Shown here piece after piece: positions 59,591-64,000 of a stretch of DNA of 64,000 nucleotides. The DNA comes from Stratiformator vulcanicus (GTDB lineage: Bacteria > Planctomycetota > Planctomycetia > Planctomycetales > Planctomycetaceae), in contig NZ_CP036268.1 of NCBI RefSeq assembly GCF_007744515.1, positions 4,955,113-5,019,112 of the forward strand, read 5' to 3'. Every line of letters begins with the position of its first letter. Position 1 is the stretch's first letter. A program made the position numbers and the translations under genes. The notes beneath the pieces are model-generated. The model did not search any database, was not told the DNA's origin, and saw nothing but the letters and a program-made list of their open reading frames with translations.

Positions 59591-61240
59591 TTAAATGTCA
59601 GGCAGCAATTTCTTAATTGCGTCCAGCGCATCGGCCTCGTCCGCTTTCTTGTCCGTCCGCCATTTCGTGATCCGCGGGAAGCGAACCGCGATGCCGCTCT
59701 TGTGGCGACTCGACAGCCGGATGTCTTCGAAAGCGAGTTCAAACACTTGCTCCGGTTTCACACTGCGGACCGGGCCGAAGCGTTCGATCGTGTTGCGGCG
59801 GATCCACCGGTCGACCTTACCGATCTCCTCGTCGGTCAATCCGCTATAGGCTTTGGCGAATGGGACCAGTTCTCCCTCATTCCACGCGGCGAAGGTGTAA
59901 TCGCTGTACAGGCTCGCCCGCCGACCGTGGCCGCGCTGGGCATAAATCATGACCGCGTCGACCGTGAAGGGCTCGATCTTCCACTTCCACCACGGCCCCC
60001 GCACCCGCCCGACCCCGTACTCGGAATCGTTGCGCTTGAGCATCAAACCTTCTGCACGACGCTCGCGACTCGTCTCCCGCAATTTGGCTAAATCTTCCCA
60101 AGACGGCGATTGAACAACCTCGCTTAACGAGATCGCCAACCGCTCCCGGTCCGCCGCCCCCTCCAACGGCAACGTTGATTCAACCCCCTCACCTCTGATC
60201 TCTAAACTCTCAACGAGCGACGCAAGTCGCGCCCGCCTCTTTGCCATCGGCCACGTGCGAACGTCTGCCCCGTCCCACTCCAGTAGATCGAATGCAATGA
60301 AATGCGCCGGCACGTCTGAAAGAATTTTCTTGCCGAGCGTCTTCCGCCCGATCCGCCGCTGCAACTCACCGAAGGGCAAGACGTTGCCCTCCTTCATTGC
60401 GACGAGTTCGCCGTCGAGGGCCGTGCCGTCGGGAAGCGCTTCGATCACCGGCTGCAGGTCGGGAAACCGCTCGGTCAGCAACTCCTCACCGCGCGACCAC
60501 AGAAAACTCTGCCCCGATCGGCGGATCATCTGTGCTCGGATACCGTCCCATTTCCATTCGACCTGCCACTGCGTCACCTCGCCGAGCGAACTCGGCTCCG
60601 CTTCCAACGGATGGGCGAGGAAGAACGGGTAAGGCCGGCTCGCTTCAAGTTCCCCATCGTCTTCGGTGGAGATGAGCGACCGGAAGAACTCCGGCGTCGG
60701 CTCCCATTGGCCCATCAAGCGATGCGCAACGAGGGCGACATCGATCTCGGCGACCTCAGCAAGTGCCTTCGTCACCGATCGCTGCTGCACGCCAACGCGA
60801 AAGGAGCCGGTCAGCAGTTTATTGAAGACGAATCGCTCTGCCCTGTTCAGGCCAGACCACTTGCTCCACAGTATTTCGCCCTGCTCTTCGGGTGAAAGTT
60901 TCTTCAATGGCAGCAGCGTGTCCTCGATCACGGCGTGCAGCGGCTCAGCGCTCGACACGGTCGCTTCGGGCAATAGGAGCGCGATCGTCTCGGCGAGATC
61001 GCCGACGACTTCGTAGCTCTCCTCGAACAACCATTCCGAGACCCCCGCCGCTCCGATCGCCGCCGCCCGCAGATCACCCGACTTGATGACCCGCTTCAGC
61101 TTCCGCCCCGTCAGCACATGCACCGCCCACGCGGCGTCCTCGGGTTCCGCTTTGCGAAAGTAATCGACGAGCGCAGCATGTTTCGCGGAGGTCTTATTCG
61201 TCTCATCAAGACGGGTAAACAGCTCGGCAAACAGGCGCAT
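59591..61240 (-). CDS. ATP-dependent DNA ligase
   Basis: 549 residues, length typical of the bacterial LigB-like group that sits with Lhr and PdeM. Adenylation motif WKWDGIRAQMIRR carries the ligase Lys, with further motifs ALDGELVAMKEG, FIAFDLLEWDGAD, EGLMLKRNDSEYGVGRVRGP and WWKWK. N-terminal helical DNA-binding domain (NKLLTGSFRVGVQQRSVTKA). It seals nicks in DNA repair. A repeat-coded insert ESLEIRGEGVES sits near residues 342-352. Confidence 0.9.
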   Translation of the reverse strand: MRLFAELFTRLDETNKTSAKHAALVDYFRKAEPEDAAWAVHVLTGRKLKRVIKSGDLRAAAIGAAGVSEWLFEESYEVVGDLAETIALLLPEATVSSAEPLHAVIEDTLLPLKKLSPEEQGEILWSKWSGLNRAERFVFNKLLTGSFRVGVQQRSVTKALAEVAEIDVALVAHRLMGQWEPTPEFFRSLISTEDDGELEASRPYPFFLAHPLEAEPSSLGEVTQWQVEWKWDGIRAQMIRRSGQSFLWSRGEELLTERFPDLQPVIEALPDGTALDGELVAMKEGNVLPFGELQRRIGRKTLGKKILSDVPAHFIAFDLLEWDGADVRTWPMAKRRARLASLVESLEIRGEGVESTLPLEGAADRERLAISLSEVVQSPSWEDLAKLRETSRERRAEGLMLKRNDSEYGVGRVRGPWWKWKIEPFTVDAVMIYAQRGHGRRASLYSDYTFAAWNEGELVPFAKAYSGLTDEEIGKVDRWIRRNTIERFGPVRSVKPEQVFELAFEDIRLSSRHKSGIAVRFPRITKWRTDKKADEADALDAIKKLLPDI

Positions 61241-61338
61241 GCCTGATTATAGCGGGGATATCCACACAAGCCCGCAGAGCCAGAAAGGGATTTCGCTTAA
61301 AACTCGCCGATCCGCGCACGTCGTGAGCGAATCTCCCC

Positions 61339-61434
61339 AACAAGCCGCGCACGTAGTAAGCGGATCGAGCACGTCGCGGGGCCTCCAAGTCGGGATGCCT
61401 CCCCGTGATCCGCTTACTTCGTGCGCGGCTTGTG
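61339..61434. repeat. Palindromic repeat pair
   Basis: 26-bp arms (61339-61364 and 61409-61434; CAAGCCGCGCACG family) around 44 bp that match the spacer of the copy at 63051-63128. MITE-like. Confidence 0.75.
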
Positions 61435-61449
61435 ATCAATGCATATGTT

Positions 61450-62976
61450 TTACTTCGGGCCCGCTTTATTAATTCGCGTGGCCTCGCGTTCTGCACCGGC
61501 GGGGTCGCCGTAGATGTCCCCTCGGCCATAGGGAACTTTGCCGGTGGGCTGCTTTCGACCGCCCGTCTCGCGATCGTAATAGTCTTGAGAGTAGTTCTTG
61601 GGAATGGTGTCGCCTGTCGCGTACTGCCAAGCATCCATAGCTTCGCGTAGCTCTGTAAGAATTCCCTCTGCTGCGGAGTCTCCATCGCCTTGGCGGAAGC
61701 GGTCGACCAGATTATCCGTTTGCGTCGCGTCCTCGGGGCGATAGAACTCCTCCTCGGGCCGCGGAGCGAGGAAGACGTCCGCTTGGGCCTTGCTCAATTC
61801 ACCTGCGTCCCGTTTCTTCCGCAGGTCCTGATGCGACGGCGAGCGCACGGAATCGGCCGGGCCCTGCCACGCATATTGCGGACGCGCATTGCGAATATAG
61901 AGCCAGCCGTCCTCGCGTCGGACCGATCGGCCGTGGGCTTCGTAGTCGTGCCAGTTATGCTCGCTGAAGGCATACTTGCGGAGGTCGTCATCCGGATTCG
62001 CAAATAGTTGATCGAAGCTGACGCCCTGCACCTGTTCGGGAATTTCGACACCGGCGAGGTCGAGGACCGTCGGGCAGATGTCAATCGCGCTGACGAGGCT
62101 GTCGCAAGACGAGCCGGGCTGCGTGATCCCGTTCGGCCAATGGGAGACGAACGCCGACTTCATTCCGCTGTCATGCACGCGGGTCTTGGCCCGGGGGAAC
62201 GGCCGACCGTTGTCAGCCATGACCATCAGCAGGGTGTTGTCGAGCGCCCCCTGCCGCTGCAATTCATCCCGCACCTGTCCGATGAACCAATCGAAGCGCG
62301 TGATCTCGTTGTAATACGAGGCGAGGTCCTGCCGGGTGTCGGGCGTGTCGGCCAGATACGGCGGGACGACCACATCGGTCGGATCGTGCTTCGACCCATA
62401 GAGGTCGGGCTTCCATTGGACATCAGCATCCCAATTGCGATGAGCGTCATACGCGGCAAACCAGAAGAAGAACGGCTGGTCCTTCGGCCGATTCTCCGTG
62501 AGCTCGACCCAATCGGCTTCGCCACCCGACATGTTCTTCGTCTTGCCACCGGTCTTCGTCGACCAGACCTCGGAGTCGTCGACGCCATTTTGCGGCATGT
62601 GGTTTTTGCCCGATAAGGCAGTGTAATAGCCCGCCTCTTTCAGAAGTTTCGGAAACTTAACGAGATACTCCGGCAGCGGGCGATGCAGTTCGCTCGCCTC
62701 GCCATTGTTGTGCGGATAACGCCCCGTGATGATGCTGCAGCGGCTCGGGCTGCAACTGCTCGCCGTGAGGTAGAAGTCGGTGAACCTCATGCCGCCCGAC
62801 GCGAGGCTATCGATGTTGGGCGTACGTGCCGCGTCGTTGCCGTAGCAGCCGAAGTCGTTCCAACTCACGTCGTCCGCGATGAACAGGATCACGTTCGGCC
62901 GGTCATCGGCGGATGCGGTAAAGGAGACGGAAAAGACACAGAGCAGCGCGAGCGAGCGAATCGAAGTCATCGGCAT
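61450..62976 (-). CDS. Secreted sulfatase
   Basis: 508 residues from Met at 62976 (62970 also possible). Signal peptide (IRSLALLCVFSVSFTASA). The formylglycine signature SSCSPSRCSIITGRYPHNNG carries the Cys-x-Pro-x-Arg modification site. Metal ligands: FIADDVSWNDFG and MVMADNGRPFP. Full length for a family S1 sulfatase. It hydrolyses sulfate esters, most likely of algal polysaccharides, after formylglycine modification. Exported to periplasm or outside. Confidence 0.88.
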   Translation of the reverse strand: MPMTSIRSLALLCVFSVSFTASADDRPNVILFIADDVSWNDFGCYGNDAARTPNIDSLASGGMRFTDFYLTASSCSPSRCSIITGRYPHNNGEASELHRPLPEYLVKFPKLLKEAGYYTALSGKNHMPQNGVDDSEVWSTKTGGKTKNMSGGEADWVELTENRPKDQPFFFWFAAYDAHRNWDADVQWKPDLYGSKHDPTDVVVPPYLADTPDTRQDLASYYNEITRFDWFIGQVRDELQRQGALDNTLLMVMADNGRPFPRAKTRVHDSGMKSAFVSHWPNGITQPGSSCDSLVSAIDICPTVLDLAGVEIPEQVQGVSFDQLFANPDDDLRKYAFSEHNWHDYEAHGRSVRREDGWLYIRNARPQYAWQGPADSVRSPSHQDLRKKRDAGELSKAQADVFLAPRPEEEFYRPEDATQTDNLVDRFRQGDGDSAAEGILTELREAMDAWQYATGDTIPKNYSQDYYDRETGGRKQPTGKVPYGRGDIYGDPAGAEREATRINKAGPK

Positions 62977-63050
62977 CAATATCCGGTTGAAGTGCGTGCT
63001 TGACGTCATTGAGCATCGGCGAGGCAACAGACGTCGTCAACGCTCCCCTT

Positions 63051-63167
63051 ATAAGCCGCGCACGAAGTAAGCGGATCGAGCAAGTCTGGATGCCTCCCCG
63101 CTATCCGCTTACTACGTGCGCGGCTTGTGAATCATCATGTTATCCGCTTACTTCGTGCGCGGCTTGT
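63051..63167. repeat. Palindromic repeat with an extra right arm
   Basis: Left arm 63051-63076, right arms 63103-63128 and 63142-63167. The middle is close to that of the copy at 61339-61434. Confidence 0.75.
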
Positions 63168-63173
63168 GAATCA

Positions 63174-63758
63174 TTATGGATAATTGGCTCGCACGTTTTC
63201 CGCGGCCTTTGCGACGGTTTCGGCGATTCGCTTCTCCCGCGTCGCGGAACGTTTGGCCGATTTGATCCACCACAGAATGCCCTTCTTGACGGAATCGGGG
63301 AAGGCGTCGAAGTGCTGTTTCGCCGAACGATTCTGCTTCAGGGCCTTCGCCAGATCGGGAGGAATGACAAGGTCTTCAACGTCGTCAAGGACCGTCCAGC
63401 TTCCGTCGGCTTTTGCCTGCTCGATTTTTGCCCAGCCCGCCGGGGTCATCAGGCCGTCACTCTCCAGTCGCTCGACGCGTTGCTTGTTGAGCCGTGACCA
63501 CGGGCTGCCCGGCTTCCGGGGCGAGATGAGGAGTTTCGTCCGTTCGGTATCGACCTTGCCCGGTCGGCTGTCGATCCACCCGAAGCAAAGGGCCTCTTCA
63601 ACGATCGCGTCGTAAGGCAGATATTTTTCCGGCACCGCCTTCCGGTACGTCACGAGCCAAATGCTCTCGGATTGTTCGTGGTGCTCTGCCAACCAATGCC
63701 GCCACTCGTCGCGAGAGGCGACTTCGACGTGTTCCAGTTCGTCGATGGCCGACGGCAA
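63174..63758 (-). CDS. YdeI/OmpD-associated family protein
   Basis: 194 residues. Family landmarks: EWRHWLAEHHEQSESIWLV, DAIVEEALCFGWIDSRPGKV, LLISPRKPGSPWSRLNKQRV, and the helical end RSATREKRIAETVAKAA. Cytoplasmic. E. coli YdeI is linked to stress resistance, but mechanism is unclear. Confidence 0.85.
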   Translation of the reverse strand: MPSAIDELEHVEVASRDEWRHWLAEHHEQSESIWLVTYRKAVPEKYLPYDAIVEEALCFGWIDSRPGKVDTERTKLLISPRKPGSPWSRLNKQRVERLESDGLMTPAGWAKIEQAKADGSWTVLDDVEDLVIPPDLAKALKQNRSAKQHFDAFPDSVKKGILWWIKSAKRSATREKRIAETVAKAAENVRANYP

Positions 63759-63803
63759 CGCTTCCGGCTCCGCTTGGGTTCAGTCATGTGAGAGCCGCGA
63801 ACG

Positions 63804-63829
63804 ATCCGCTTACTGCGTGCGCGGCTTAT
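63804..63829. repeat. Single arm of the right-flank palindromic repeat
   Basis: ATCCGCTTACTGCGTGCGCGG arm without a partner nearby; between YdeI and the Uma2-like gene. Confidence 0.65.
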
Positions 63830-63838
63830 TCACTCTTG

Positions 63839-64000
63839 TTATGAGTGTGTCGATCTTTGCGATTTGAGGCGATCAACGAAAGCATGATGGGCTTCCGATT
63901 TCATGCCCTCGGCCAACACATCGAGAACCTGCTTCAGGTCACCTTCGACCAATGCCTGAACGTCAAGCACGAGGCCGGGAAACGTCTCGCTTTCGATTCG
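63839..64000 (-). CDS. Uma2-family nuclease, C-terminal end only
   Basis: The last 53 residues are in the window: RIESETFPGLVLDVQALVEG, DLKQVLDVLAEGMKSEAHH, AFVDRLKSQR. This matches the usual end of Uma2-family proteins (VFPGLxLDxxALLxGDxxxVLxVLxxGL). These are PD-(D/E)xK-type proteins expanded in planctomycetes and cyanobacteria. Start lies beyond the right edge. Confidence 0.65.
   Translation of the reverse strand, partial: RIESETFPGLVLDVQALVEGDLKQVLDVLAEGMKSEAHHAFVDRLKSQRSTHS

Overview
The window reads as a piece of a Planctomycetota chromosome (GC-rich, probably Pirellulales or Planctomycetales) carrying one complete-looking prophage. The phylum call rests on gene content seen here: a sulfatase, HEAT/TPR giant secreted proteins, an SPFH protein with a C-terminal GYF_2-like module, the ATP-dependent ligase/Lhr/PdeM repair set, many secreted proteins of unknown function, and short dispersed repeats that insert in frame into genes. 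No rRNA or other phylogenetic marker is present, so the genus is not determined.

Left chromosomal flank (1-13263): a truncated secreted-protein gene, several small hypothetical genes, three co-oriented copies of a MITE-like element with long terminal inverted repeats, an SPFH-GYF protein, a secreted protein with its own terminator, YqgE/AlgH, an aldose 1-epimerase-like protein, a PduO-type cobalamin adenosyltransferase, a large HEAT/TPR secreted protein, and two small paralogues (2523-2780 and 12835-13092).

Prophage (13264-55541, about 42.2 kb): bounded by a 44-bp direct repeat that is the 5' part of a CAU-anticodon tRNA gene. The intact tRNA is at the right end (55498-55571), beside a leftward tyrosine integrase, so the phage carries the 5' half (and any promoter) of the restored tRNA. 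Almost every phage gene is leftward. From right to left: integrase, HTH and HNH-like genes, a phage initiator-type tRNA, small early genes, a sigma-70-like domain fused to a full DNA polymerase sliding clamp, a replication initiator gene with an embedded iteron cluster, DnaB helicase, C5-cytosine and N4/N6 methyltransferases, nucleases and a SNF2 helicase, an alpha/beta hydrolase, a membrane-anchored trypsin-like protease, tail-fibre-like genes, then a siphovirus-type head and tail module (terminase, portal, protease, major capsid protein, connectors, tail tube, tape measure, distal tail proteins). The left end holds lysogeny-type genes: a regulator between two copies of a palindromic operator, a HicAB-like toxin-antitoxin candidate, and a lipoprotein. 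No endolysin was recognised.

Right chromosomal flank (55572-64000): PdeM, Lhr-like helicase and ATP-dependent DNA ligase (a known DNA-repair set, here split by a small membrane-protein gene), a sulfatase, a YdeI-family protein and the 3' end of a Uma2-family gene, interspersed with nested palindromic repeats.

The strongest candidate for something undescribed is the sigma-clamp fusion at 48233-49930: one reading frame joins a transcription initiation factor to a replication processivity clamp, with a strong internal ribosome binding site just before the clamp part. Functionally it resembles a covalent version of the T4 gp55 (sigma-like)/gp45 (clamp) late-transcription coupling. A frameshift artefact at the junction is the main alternative and can be tested.
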